Shown here piece after piece: positions 1-8,015 of a stretch of 64,000 bases of DNA. This DNA is from Altererythrobacter sp. ZODW24. Lineage in GTDB: Bacteria; Pseudomonadota; Alphaproteobacteria; Sphingomonadales; Sphingomonadaceae. The stretch spans positions 1,888,001 to 1,952,000 of the forward strand of contig NZ_CP031155.1 in the NCBI RefSeq assembly GCF_003344885.1, given 5' to 3'. The notes beneath the pieces were generated by a model. It saw only the letters and a list, made by a program, of their open reading frames with translations, did not search any database and was not told the DNA's origin. A program made the translations under genes and the position numbers. How positions within the stretch are numbered: position 1 is the first letter of the stretch; each line of letters begins with the position of its first letter.

Positions 1-935
1 GCGAAGGACAGCTTCTGGAACTCTTCGCGGCTTAGTTTACCCGAACGCAGCGCCTCCGAAGAAATCTCGGACTGCTCGGCCAAAATACGCGTGGCGAGCT
101 GATCGGCGCTCATCTCCAGACTGAAGAAAGCGACCGGCGCACCGTAATTATTCGGGCCGCCATCCGCCTGAAACTTCAGATGCTCTTCGGCGCAGTTGAA
201 GGCGATGTTGGTGGCGAGCGAGGTTTTGCCCATACCGGGACGGGCAGCCAGAATGATCAAATCGCTGTCATGCAGGCCGGCGGTCTTCTGATCGATCGTC
301 ACCAGGCCGGTTGTCTTGCCCGATACGCCGCCGCCTGAATTCATCGCGGCTTCGACCATCTGGATTGCGGTGATTGCAGCGTGTTTGAAATTCTTTGCTT
401 CGTTACCAGTGGTGGCACCCTCGGCGACGCGGAACAGGTCGGCTTCTGCCTGTTCGATCTGCTCCATCGGAGCGACGCTTTCGGACGTATCGAGCGCGTC
501 TTCGACCAGGCTGCGGCCTACGCTAACCAGTTCGCGCAGCAAGGCGAGGTCATAAATCTGCTGGGCCAATTCACGCGGGGCGAGCAGGCCTTGGCCGTCG
601 GCAGTTAGCCGAGCGAGATAGGTTATGCCGCCCAGTTCCTTGAGCGCTTCATCGGCCTCGAAATAGGGTTTCAGCGTGACGGGCGTAACCACGGCTGAGC
701 GGTCGAGCAAAGTCAGAACGCGCTCGTAAACGCGGCCATGCACCGGCTCGAAGAAATGCTCGGGCCGAATCGCTACGGGCAATTCCTCGATCACCCGGTT
801 GTCGATCAACACAGCGCCCAGAAACGCGGCCTCCGCCTCGACATTGGCGGGCAGGGTGCGGCCCGCGGTTTCGCGGGATTCGGTCTTGTCGCTAGCGGCG
901 TCGGGAGTTCGGATCATCAGGTCTTGGTCAGGCAT
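1..935 (-). CDS. dnaB: Replicative DNA helicase DnaB, N-terminal part (cut by window edge)
   Basis: Hexameric helicase that unwinds the chromosome at the replication fork. The minus-strand frame opens with ATG at 935 and stays open to the window start, giving about 311 residues. The first 25 or so are a variable lead-in. The DnaB N-terminal helical domain follows (LPANVEAEAAFLGAVL near residue 30), then the linker, then the start of the RecA-like domain with a Walker A motif, ARPGMGKTS, near residue 235. The C-terminal half of the ATPase domain lies outside the window. It is divergent from the UPF0262 gene. The family assignment is firm. Confidence 0.95.
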   Translation of the reverse strand, partial: MPDQDLMIRTPDAASDKTESRETAGRTLPANVEAEAAFLGAVLIDNRVIEELPVAIRPEHFFEPVHGRVYERVLTLLDRSAVVTPVTLKPYFEADEALKELGGITYLARLTADGQGLLAPRELAQQIYDLALLRELVSVGRSLVEDALDTSESVAPMEQIEQAEADLFRVAEGATTGNEAKNFKHAAITAIQMVEAAMNSGGGVSGKTTGLVTIDQKTAGLHDSDLIILAARPGMGKTSLATNIAFNCAEEHLKFQADGGPNNYGAPVAFFSLEMSADQLATRILAEQSEISSEALRSGKLSREEFQKLSF

Positions 936-1091
936 GACGGTTCTAATGCGTGATGAGTGCGGCAAGGGGAAGGCAGGTTCGATACAGAAGCTGGGACAGC
1001 TTTGTGCAAAACCCCAAAAAGAAATTTTCGTGACCAACTTGCTTTAGAAAGCTTGCCGCATACCCTTCGCATCTGCGAGAGCATTCCGCAC

Positions 1092-1574
1092 ATGGCCGAA
1101 TACCGCATTTCCCATATCAATCTCGACGATGAGACGATCCTTTGGCGTAGCGCCGATGTGGAGCAGGAACGGCGCGTAGCGATGTTCGATCTGATCGAGG
1201 AAAACACGTTCAAGCCGGTCCGTTCTGCAGAGGCGGGGCATGATGGTCCTTACCAGCTGCAACTGTCTGTGCCCGAGGGCCGCTTGTCACTGGTGATCTC
1301 GGACAGTGACGGAAATGAACTGGAAACACTGCTCCTTGGCCTCGCTCGCTTCCGCCGCCCGATCCGCGAATATTTCGCGATTTGCGACAGCTATTATCAG
1401 GCGATTCGCCAAGCCACTGCGGCTGAAATCGAAACAATCGATATGGCCCGCCGCGGGGTCCATAATGGCGCGGCCGAGCTGCTGATGGAGCGGCTGGAGG
1501 GTAAGGTCGAGACTGACTTTGCCACGGCAAGGCGGCTGTTCACGTTGATCTGCGTCCTGCATATCAAAGGCTGA
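1092..1574 (+). CDS. UPF0262 family protein
   Basis: A 160-residue protein starting MAEYRISHINLDD, with the conserved block ERRVAMFDLIEENTF near residue 25, as in the UPF0262 family of Alphaproteobacteria. No function is established for the family. I chose the ATG at 1092 because homologues begin at this point and upstream in-frame starts would add residues resembling nothing. No signal peptide or membrane segment is visible. It lies 17 bp before the GH25-like gene and is probably co-transcribed with it and cdd. Confidence 0.8.
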   Translation: MAEYRISHINLDDETILWRSADVEQERRVAMFDLIEENTFKPVRSAEAGHDGPYQLQLSVPEGRLSLVISDSDGNELETLLLGLARFRRPIREYFAICDSYYQAIRQATAAEIETIDMARRGVHNGAAELLMERLEGKVETDFATARRLFTLICVLHIKG

Positions 1575-1591
1575 ACGGGGGCGCTGGATCG

Positions 1592-2287
1592 ATGGCACGC
1601 AAGAAGAAACTCGGCAGCCGGTTACGCTGGGCAGCGGCGGTGCTTCTGCTCGTTCTGCTGGCCGCCGGATTTGGCTGGTGGCATCTCATCAACTGGACGC
1701 CCGACCGCGCTGAGTATCCGGTGCAAGGCGTGCTGATCGGCGCGGCTGATGGGGAACCGGACTTCCGTGCGCTCAAAGCTATTGGCGCAGACTTCGCCTA
1801 CCTCGAAGCGAGCAATGGCGCGGACGAGCAGGACGTTTCGTTTGCGCGCAACTATGCTGCCTCGCGTAAAGCAGGGCTGCGGATTGGCGTGATCCACGCG
1901 TTTGATCCTTGCGTCCCGGCGGATGGCCAATCCGGCAATTTCGTCACCATCGTGCCGCGCGTGGACGATCTGCTGCCACCCGCGATTGAGCTCGCCAAGA
2001 ACACTGATGGCTGCGAGACGAAGGTCCGCGACGCTTCGGTGGAAAGCGAGCTGATGACTTTCGTCAATCAGGTCGAAAACCATGTCGGTAAGCCGGTGCT
2101 GCTGAAAATCTCGCCCGAGTTTGAAGAACGTTTCGACTTCGCAGGCCGGTTCGAGCGCAACCTTTGGCTCACCCGGACACGGATTGAGCCGACCTATGCA
2201 GGGCGGCCCTGGGCGCTATGGACAGCCAATGAAGGCCTGCGCAACGAAGCAGGCGAAACGCCGGTGCGATGGGTGGTGGTAAGGTGA
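1592..2287 (+). CDS. GH25-fold (lysozyme-like) membrane-anchored protein, probably catalytically degenerate
   Basis: A 231-residue protein with one N-terminal transmembrane helix (about residues 12-30, after the basic stretch MARKKKLGSRLR), so it is probably anchored in the inner membrane with its domain in the periplasm. The rest follows glycoside hydrolase family 25: IGADFAYLEASNG, AGLRIGVIHAF and a LPP turn. Active members have an Asp in the first strand (usually DVS) and a D-x-E pair after LPP. Here the first strand reads VQGVLIG and the pair reads IELA, so key acids appear lost. It may bind peptidoglycan without cutting it. Its stop overlaps the start region of cdd. Confidence 0.7.
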   Translation: MARKKKLGSRLRWAAAVLLLVLLAAGFGWWHLINWTPDRAEYPVQGVLIGAADGEPDFRALKAIGADFAYLEASNGADEQDVSFARNYAASRKAGLRIGVIHAFDPCVPADGQSGNFVTIVPRVDDLLPPAIELAKNTDGCETKVRDASVESELMTFVNQVENHVGKPVLLKISPEFEERFDFAGRFERNLWLTRTRIEPTYAGRPWALWTANEGLRNEAGETPVRWVVVR

Positions 2288-2292
2288 GCAAT

Positions 2293-2691
2293 ATGGACGA
2301 TCTGATATCCGCCGCACGCGAGGCCGGCAGCACTGCTTACGCGCCCTATTCCAACTTTCAAGTCGGCGCGGCGCTGCTGTTCGCCGATGGCAGCGTGGTG
2401 ACCGGCGCGAATGTCGAAAATGCGAGCTACGGCCTCGGGCTGTGCGCCGAAACAGTCGCTGTTGCCAAGGCAATGTCCAGCGGCACGCGCGGCGGGCTTG
2501 AGGCAGTCGCCGTAACCGGCCCGGCACATGACCCCATCACGCCCTGCGGCCGCTGCCGCCAAGTGCTGAACGAACTGGCTGCGCTCGGCGGAACCGACCC
2601 CGATGTGCACTGCGCAGGCGCGGATGAAGTAATCACCGTGAAGCTGTCACAGCTCCTACCGATGGCGTTCGGGCCTGATAGTTTGGTTTAG
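2293..2691 (+). CDS. cdd: Cytidine deaminase
   Basis: Zinc-dependent hydrolytic deaminase converting cytidine and deoxycytidine to the uridine forms (pyrimidine salvage, cytosol). The 132-residue protein has NVENASYGLGLCAE, with the Cys ligand and catalytic Glu, and PCGRCRQ with the other two Cys ligands. This is the three-Cys tetrameric class. ATG 2293 gives the usual length. GTG 2284, overlapping the stop of the preceding gene, is also possible and would add three residues. It is the last gene of the UPF0262-GH25-cdd run. Confidence 0.92.
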   Translation: MDDLISAAREAGSTAYAPYSNFQVGAALLFADGSVVTGANVENASYGLGLCAETVAVAKAMSSGTRGGLEAVAVTGPAHDPITPCGRCRQVLNELAALGGTDPDVHCAGADEVITVKLSQLLPMAFGPDSLV

Positions 2692-2813
2692 GGGGGCTAG
2701 GGATCGCAATGCTCGCGAGTGCCTGCGAATGACCGCTATCGACCCAATTGCAGACATTACGAATGGGGTTTCAGAGGCAGGGATCAATCACCCTTGCCCC
2801 TGAAGCTCTTTAC

Positions 2814-2858
2814 TTAAAACTTGCCCGCGATGCCTGCCTTTACGCTGGCGGAGTTCGG
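2814..2858 (-). pseudogene. C-terminal scrap of an outer-membrane protein, probably a fifth adhesin
   Basis: Read on the minus strand, this stretch encodes NSASVKAGIAGKF and a stop. Adhesins one and three of this window end NTAVRAGIAGEF. The match covers only the last beta-strand and the terminal Phe, so it is short, but it ends at a stop as an anchor would. It lies directly downstream, in the sense of transcription, of the orphan TPP riboswitch. I infer that a deletion joined the riboswitch to the tail of a lost adhesin-like gene. A chance match over 13 residues cannot be excluded. Confidence 0.4.
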
Positions 2859-2870
2859 GCGCAAAATGCA

Positions 2871-2965
2871 TGCCCTTCCCTCCGCCCGTATTAACGGGTT
2901 CAGGTTCGACGGGTCGAATGCTGCGAAACACTCCTCTCAGGTCACGCGACCTCCCCGGGGATTGA
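2871..2965 (-). promoter_or_regulatory. TPP (thiamin pyrophosphate) riboswitch, orphan
   Basis: On the minus strand the conserved TPP aptamer blocks appear in order: CGGGGAG, a short P3 hairpin (GGTC-GCGT-GACC), CTGAGAGG, then ACCCGTCGAACCTGA, CCGTTAATACGGGCGG and AGGGAAGG. These match the pyrimidine- and pyrophosphate-sensor arms of the THI element. Such riboswitches normally control thiamin biosynthesis or uptake genes. No minus-strand gene follows. Downstream there is only the short outer-membrane-protein scrap, and the next minus-strand gene is dnaB, two kilobases away and behind three plus-strand genes. The outer part of P1 is not obvious. Confidence 0.8.
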
Positions 2966-3055
2966 CGGTCATCTGCGCGGTTCTCGCTTGTTGGTCTAAC
3001 ACTGCGGAAACGAAAATTGGGTGCTGGCACCTATTTACGGCCCAACCGTCGTTCG

Positions 3056-3081
3056 TCACCCTGTTAGGCCTAACAGGGTGA
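3056..3081. repeat. Perfect 26-bp palindrome upstream of the first adhesin gene
   Basis: The half-site TCACCCTGTTAGG is followed immediately by its exact reverse complement, with no spacer. It ends 45 bp before the ATG of the first adhesin gene. No run of T follows on either side, so it is not a typical terminator. An operator for a dimeric repressor or a cruciform is more likely. The remaining 2692-3126 gap holds the riboswitch and the outer-membrane-protein scrap. I see nothing else in it. Confidence 0.7.
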
Positions 3082-3126
3082 AATTGGCCGGAATCTCTTT
3101 GGCCTCCCCTGACACGGGAGCCTACC

Positions 3127-5169
3127 ATGCGTTTCAACTATCTCCAGAGTGCCGCGATCATCGCCATCACTGCCGCCGGTATTGCTGCCAGTCCGGCGCG
3201 AGCTGACGGCACAGCGCCTTGCAACGATGGCGCCGGCGGTACCTCGACGACCGAGTGCGGCACAAATTCGACCACCGGTAGTGCCACATTTGCGACAGCT
3301 ATTGGCGGGATCGCTACGGCGACTGGCACAAGTTCGACAGCAGTAGGACAGAATTCGCGAGCCACCGGCACGCAGTCCATCGCTATTGGCGGGGCTGCGG
3401 CAGCAAGCACTACGGATACGATTGCAATAGGTGTGTTTTCTGCTGCAACCGCGACAGGTGCCATCGCAATTGGCGGTAGCAGCAAGGCTAGCGGATTTAG
3501 TAGCACGGCCATTGGAAACAACAGCAATTCCGGCTTTCCAAATGCAACGGCGTTAGGTGCCAACAGCGCGGCCTCAGGAGTTAGCAGTCTGGCCGTCGGC
3601 GCACTGAGTGGCGCCAGCGGAGGCTTAGCTACGGCTTTGGGCGTTGCCAGCGTGGCGAGCGGTGAGAGGAGCACGGCAAGTGGTTCGCAGAGCATGGCCG
3701 TTGGCGATCAAAGCACGGCGACCGGGAACAACAGTCGAGCCAATGGAAATAGAAGCACGGTCGCTGGAGCCAACAGCATTGCTGAAGGTCAAGATACAAC
3801 GGCACTAGGTTTCAGTAGCGATGCAGGAGCCTTAAATGCGACTGCGTTGGGTGCAAGCAGCGACGCCTCGGGGATTAGCAGCTTAGCCGCCGGCACATTA
3901 AGCGAGGCGAGCGGAGGCTTGGCTACCGCTTTGGGCGTTGCCAGCGTGGCGAGTGGGGAGAGAAGCACGGCAAACGGCTCGCAGAGCATGGCCGTTGGCG
4001 ATCAAAGCACAGCGACTGGAAACAACAGCCAAGCCGATGGATTCAGTAGCATTGCCATGGGATACAGCAACAATGCTCAAGGAAATGGAGCGATTGCGGT
4101 GGGAGATTTGGCGACCACAGCTAATGGCGGGGGCGAGACTTCAGGCAATATTGCCATTGGCGCTTCTTCTGGTGCTTTGGCGGGCACATCTGGCGGCACG
4201 CCAACAACAGCCAATGGCGGCAATAGCATCGCGCTGGGCACGGCGGCGCAATCAACCGGCACCGGCGCACTTGCGCTTGGAGCATTTGCTGCGGCCAGCA
4301 GCGACAATGCAATCGCTATCGGCCTTGCTTCTGCAACGGGCGAAGGATCGCTAGCGATGGGCGTGGACAGTTCCACCAATGGCGACCGTTCCGCTGCCAT
4401 CGGGCCGCAATCGCGCACACAGGACCGGAATGCTGCGGCGCTCGGTTTCAACGCGAAAGCTGACGGGCGCGGTTCGACTGCAATCGGTTTTGGTGCGCAG
4501 ACGACTGAGTTTCGCGGAACCGCAATTGGCTTCAACGCGGAAAGCACCGGTTCACGCGGTACTGCAGTTGGCGAGCAAGCAAATGTGACCACTACCGACG
4601 GCACAGCGGTTGGCAAATCAGCTACGGTGAACCACGTCGCCTCGACCGCGATCGGGGCTAATTCTATCACCACAGCCACAAACCAAGTCGCTCTCGGCGG
4701 CGCAGGCAGTTCTGTGCAGGTCGGCGACATTGATGCCAGCACCCTCGCCCAAGTCGGCCCGGTCGACGTTGTCACGGTGGACGCAACCGGCACGCTTGGC
4801 CGCCAACAAGCGGCGACATTGGCGGATGTCAGCAATGTCCGTGTGGCGATGGCCACCATCGCGGCTGTCTCGGACCAGCAATTTTCCAATCTTGAAGGAC
4901 GGGTCGATACATTGTTCGATCTGACCGACACGATGCGCCGCGAGAGCCGGCAAGGCATTGCGGCTGTGGCAGCGATGTCTGCCCCGCACTTTCCCAGCGC
5001 TGATGGTATGACAAGCTATGCTTCCAACGTCGCATATTACCGCGGCGAAGTGGGTGTCTCGGCTGGACTAACCCACCGCTTTACCGGAGGCTTCGGCCTG
5101 ACTGCGGGTGTGTCTTATGGCGGTGGCGATAATACTGCAGTCCGCGCAGGCATTGCTGGAGAGTTCTGA
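3127..5169 (+). CDS. Trimeric autotransporter adhesin (YadA-like), paralogue 1
   Basis: Surface adhesin of the type Vc secretion system, 680 residues. A Sec signal peptide (cleavage after SPARA, about residue 26) is followed by a segment with Cys32 and Cys44, then a long left-handed beta-roll of about 14-residue YadA-head repeats (pattern S-x-A-I-G-x-x-S-x-A-x-G). A conserved neck follows (AAIGPQSRTQDRNAAALGFN, then VGPVDVVTVDATGTLGRQQA). A short coiled coil leads to a four-strand membrane anchor of about 70 residues ending in Phe. A stretch of 98 residues is duplicated inside the head. The start is supported by the signal peptide. The ligand cannot be told. Confidence 0.88.
   Translation: MRFNYLQSAAIIAITAAGIAASPARADGTAPCNDGAGGTSTTECGTNSTTGSATFATAIGGIATATGTSSTAVGQNSRATGTQSIAIGGAAAASTTDTIAIGVFSAATATGAIAIGGSSKASGFSSTAIGNNSNSGFPNATALGANSAASGVSSLAVGALSGASGGLATALGVASVASGERSTASGSQSMAVGDQSTATGNNSRANGNRSTVAGANSIAEGQDTTALGFSSDAGALNATALGASSDASGISSLAAGTLSEASGGLATALGVASVASGERSTANGSQSMAVGDQSTATGNNSQADGFSSIAMGYSNNAQGNGAIAVGDLATTANGGGETSGNIAIGASSGALAGTSGGTPTTANGGNSIALGTAAQSTGTGALALGAFAAASSDNAIAIGLASATGEGSLAMGVDSSTNGDRSAAIGPQSRTQDRNAAALGFNAKADGRGSTAIGFGAQTTEFRGTAIGFNAESTGSRGTAVGEQANVTTTDGTAVGKSATVNHVASTAIGANSITTATNQVALGGAGSSVQVGDIDASTLAQVGPVDVVTVDATGTLGRQQAATLADVSNVRVAMATIAAVSDQQFSNLEGRVDTLFDLTDTMRRESRQGIAAVAAMSAPHFPSADGMTSYASNVAYYRGEVGVSAGLTHRFTGGFGLTAGVSYGGGDNTAVRAGIAGEF
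3541..4044 (+). repeat. Internal 294-bp tandem duplication of head repeats in adhesin 1
   Basis: The DNA from about 3541-3750 recurs at about 3835-4044 with an offset of exactly 294 bp (98 codons, seven 14-residue repeats). Both copies encode GLATALGVASVASGERSTA followed by SQSMAVGDQSTATGNNS, and most differences are synonymous. This is a recent tandem duplication of seven head repeats, as expected from unequal recombination in a periodic coding sequence. Confidence 0.8.
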
Positions 5170-5431
5170 CGCTGCAGTCATCAGGACGCCCGCTGCTAAG
5201 CTTGAAGTTGGCGGCGGGCGGGCATGCGGTGTATTTATAGAATGTCAAAATGTCTGCTGGACCGCCACTCCGAGTCCAAAATTGGGGCATACCTCACACG
5301 GGGTAAGCCATTGACCTCAGGCGGCAACCTGCATCAACCGTTGGCTTAGTCTTGCGGATATAGCGCGATTCGAGCTTTTCGAATCTCCGTACCGCTGATG
5401 AACGCGCGCATATCGAAACAGGGGTATTATC

Positions 5432-7933
5432 ATGCAGACTTCAACAATTTCTCGTCGCGCCTTGGCGCTCGCCGGCAGCGCCAGCATCATCGCCTTTGCG
5501 GCTGCCAGCCCGGCGCAGGCGGATGGGACGGCAGATTGTAACGCCAACAGCGGTTCATCGTCACGCCTTGAATGCGGCATCGATGCGATCGCCTCTTCCC
5601 CAGGCGCAACCGCAGTCGGCAGCGACGCAACCGCTTCGGGACTGCGGTCCACAGCAATAGGCCAACTGAGCATTGCGAACGCTACCGATGCGACGACGCT
5701 AGGCAATAGTGCCGATGCTACTGGTACGGGTGCCACGGCAATCGGTTCAGATGCCCAAGCCACCGGTGACAGTACGGTCAGTATTGGCAACCTTTCGAGC
5801 GCCTCGATGTCCAACAATGTCGCTGTGGGCAGCCTTTCAGCCGCAACAGGCTTGCAATCGATAAGCATCGGAGGAGTTTCAGGCGCGACTGAAGAACAGG
5901 CCAGTGCGTTGGGCTTCAACGCAAAAGCAACTGGTGTACGGTCAACCAGCATCGGAGCGTTTTCTGATGCGACTGGAGAGCAAGCAAGCGCATTGGGTTA
6001 CAATGCTCAGGCAACCGGCTTCCAATCCAGCAGCGTCGGTGGCAGTTCCTTGGCTAATGCAGCAAACGCCACAGCGCTAGGCTATGCTGCGCTGGCAACC
6101 GGCACAGATTCAACAAGCATTGGGGCTGACTCCGCAGCAAGCGGCGCCAACGGCGTTGCTCTGGGGAATCAAGCTCAGGCGACTGCCGAGGCTGGCATAG
6201 CAATTGGAGCCAACGCTCTCGCCGACGCAATTGGTAGCCTCGCATTTGGTTTTGGTGCTGATGTTGGTGGTTCAGGGGCCATTTCAATTGGCACCGATGC
6301 TGACGCATTGAGCTTTGCTGCCATTGCCATGGGCCAGTTTTCGTCAGCTGGAGCCTCTGCTGTGGGGATCGGAAGCAATGCAAATGCCAGCGGCGCCAGT
6401 TCCGTCGCACTGGGGGCTAACGCCGATACTAGTGGTGAAAACACAGTCGGAATCGGAGTTGGTTCGATCGCTACCGGCATTGCTGCAACGGCGCTCGGAA
6501 GCAGCGCCAACGCTGGAGGCGCAGAATCCGTTGCGCTTGGTCACCTTGCCAATTCAGGAGGAAGCGCTGCCATCGCAATCGGCGATGGGACTGTTGCATC
6601 TTTTACGGATTCGATCGCCGTGGGGTTTAGTGCTGATGCGCTTGGTTTCAACGCGATCGCTATTGGCACGATATCAGAAGCGTCTGCGACGGACACAATC
6701 GCAATCGGCGCGGAAGCCACTGCAACAGCGGTCGGCAATATCGCTATCGGAGTGGAGACGTCGGCTACCGGTTCCAATGCCATCGCAATCGGTGAGTCTG
6801 CCATAGCAAATGATGTCAAAGCGACTGCTCTGGGTAGTCAAGCTGTTGCATCTGGCGAAGAATCAGTTGCTCTTGGCGCTTTTGCTTTTGCCCAAGCTGA
6901 CGGAGCAGTTGGGATAGGAACCGGCGCTGTGGCAAACGAGTTTGTCACTGTAGCAATTGGCAGTGGAGCCCTCGCAAATCAATCTGGAGCGGTAGCGCTG
7001 GGCGGTGAGGCAGTTGCTGCGGGTGTTGGTTCGTTGGCGTTTGGCGCCGATGCATCCGCCTTGGCAGATAATGCGATCGCGATTGGCGGGGCTGTCGCCA
7101 ACAGCGAGGGATCAGCGGCGTTCGGTGTCGATAGTTCTGCAACCGGTAACCGCTCTGCCGCCATCGGACCGCAGTCACGCACGCAGGACCGCAATGCGGC
7201 GGCGGTTGGATTTAACGCCAAGGCTGACGGACGCGGCTCTACTGCTCTTGGTTCGGGTGCGCAGACGACAGAGTTTCGCGGAACCGCCATCGGCTTTAAC
7301 GCGCTGAGCACAGGCTCGCGCGGGACGGCTGTAGGCGAACTTGCAACCGTGACCACAACTGACGGCACTGCGGTCGGTAAGTCAGCCACAGTAAACCACG
7401 CCGCTTCGACTGCGCTTGGTGCAAATGCGACCACCACCCGCTCGAACCAAGTTGTCCTTGGCGGCGCAGGTTCTTCAGTGAAGATCGGCGATATCACCAC
7501 CTCCACCGCTGCTCAAGTTGGCCCGGTCGATGTTGTGACCGTTGATGCCAGCGGTACCCTTGGCCGCCAGCAAGCAGCGACCATGGCGGATGTAAGCAAT
7601 GTGCGCGTCGCCATGGCCAGCATTGCTGCTGTTTCGGACCAGCAATTCGCCAATCTGCAAGATGATGTCAGCGCGCTATCCTTCGAGCTTGATGAGCTCG
7701 ACAGTTCCACACGCGGCGGCATTGCTTCAGCGCTGGCGGCGGGCGGCATGATGATTGTTCCTGACAGCAACGTCAGCTTCAACATGAACGTCTCGACCTA
7801 TCGCGGCGAGCAGGGCTTTGCCGGCGGTGTCGTCGCGCGCATCGCTCCGAAGATCTATGCCTCGGCAGCGGTTACCGGATCGAGCGCCAAGAACTCCACC
7901 GGCGGGCGTGTAGGCGTCGCTTTCGGGTTCTGA
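5432..7933 (+). CDS. Trimeric autotransporter adhesin (YadA-like), paralogue 2
   Basis: 833 residues, the longest of the four paralogues. The signal peptide ends near SPAQA (residue 30), and Cys36 and Cys48 follow. The head is built almost entirely of 14-residue YadA repeats. The neck (AAIGPQSRTQDRNAAAVGFN to TLGRQQAATMADVSN) is nearly that of paralogue 1. The coiled coil and anchor (FELDELDSSTRGGIASALA, VSTYRGEQGFAGGV, final VAFGF) instead resemble paralogue 4. Predicted location is the cell surface. The 262-bp gap before it has a 7-bp GATTCGA/TCGAATC inverted repeat at 5367-5385 and no gene. Confidence 0.88.
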   Translation: MQTSTISRRALALAGSASIIAFAAASPAQADGTADCNANSGSSSRLECGIDAIASSPGATAVGSDATASGLRSTAIGQLSIANATDATTLGNSADATGTGATAIGSDAQATGDSTVSIGNLSSASMSNNVAVGSLSAATGLQSISIGGVSGATEEQASALGFNAKATGVRSTSIGAFSDATGEQASALGYNAQATGFQSSSVGGSSLANAANATALGYAALATGTDSTSIGADSAASGANGVALGNQAQATAEAGIAIGANALADAIGSLAFGFGADVGGSGAISIGTDADALSFAAIAMGQFSSAGASAVGIGSNANASGASSVALGANADTSGENTVGIGVGSIATGIAATALGSSANAGGAESVALGHLANSGGSAAIAIGDGTVASFTDSIAVGFSADALGFNAIAIGTISEASATDTIAIGAEATATAVGNIAIGVETSATGSNAIAIGESAIANDVKATALGSQAVASGEESVALGAFAFAQADGAVGIGTGAVANEFVTVAIGSGALANQSGAVALGGEAVAAGVGSLAFGADASALADNAIAIGGAVANSEGSAAFGVDSSATGNRSAAIGPQSRTQDRNAAAVGFNAKADGRGSTALGSGAQTTEFRGTAIGFNALSTGSRGTAVGELATVTTTDGTAVGKSATVNHAASTALGANATTTRSNQVVLGGAGSSVKIGDITTSTAAQVGPVDVVTVDASGTLGRQQAATMADVSNVRVAMASIAAVSDQQFANLQDDVSALSFELDELDSSTRGGIASALAAGGMMIVPDSNVSFNMNVSTYRGEQGFAGGVVARIAPKIYASAAVTGSSAKNSTGGRVGVAFGF

Positions 7934-7991
7934 TCTGAATACCACGCGGCGGAAGGGCTTGAGCGAACTGGTTAAGAGGGTTGTGTTTGGC

Positions 7992-8009
7992 GTATTGCTA
8001 TAGCAATAC
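7992..8009. promoter_or_regulatory. Perfect 18-bp palindrome at the start of the ABC exporter genes
   Basis: GTATTGCTATAGCAATAC is its own reverse complement and ends six bases before the ATG of the ATPase gene. Its centre resembles a -10 box (TATAGCAAT). No Shine-Dalgarno sequence fits between it and the ATG, so the transcript may start inside or just after it and be leaderless. The likely role is an operator over the promoter. No regulator gene lies nearby. Confidence 0.6.
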
Positions 8010-8015
8010 ACCTAT

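Noticed and set aside
3138-3695. Long minus-strand frames antisense to the adhesin genes
   Set aside because: They arise from the repetitive composition of the sense strand. They have no signal peptide or domain and repeat in each paralogue.
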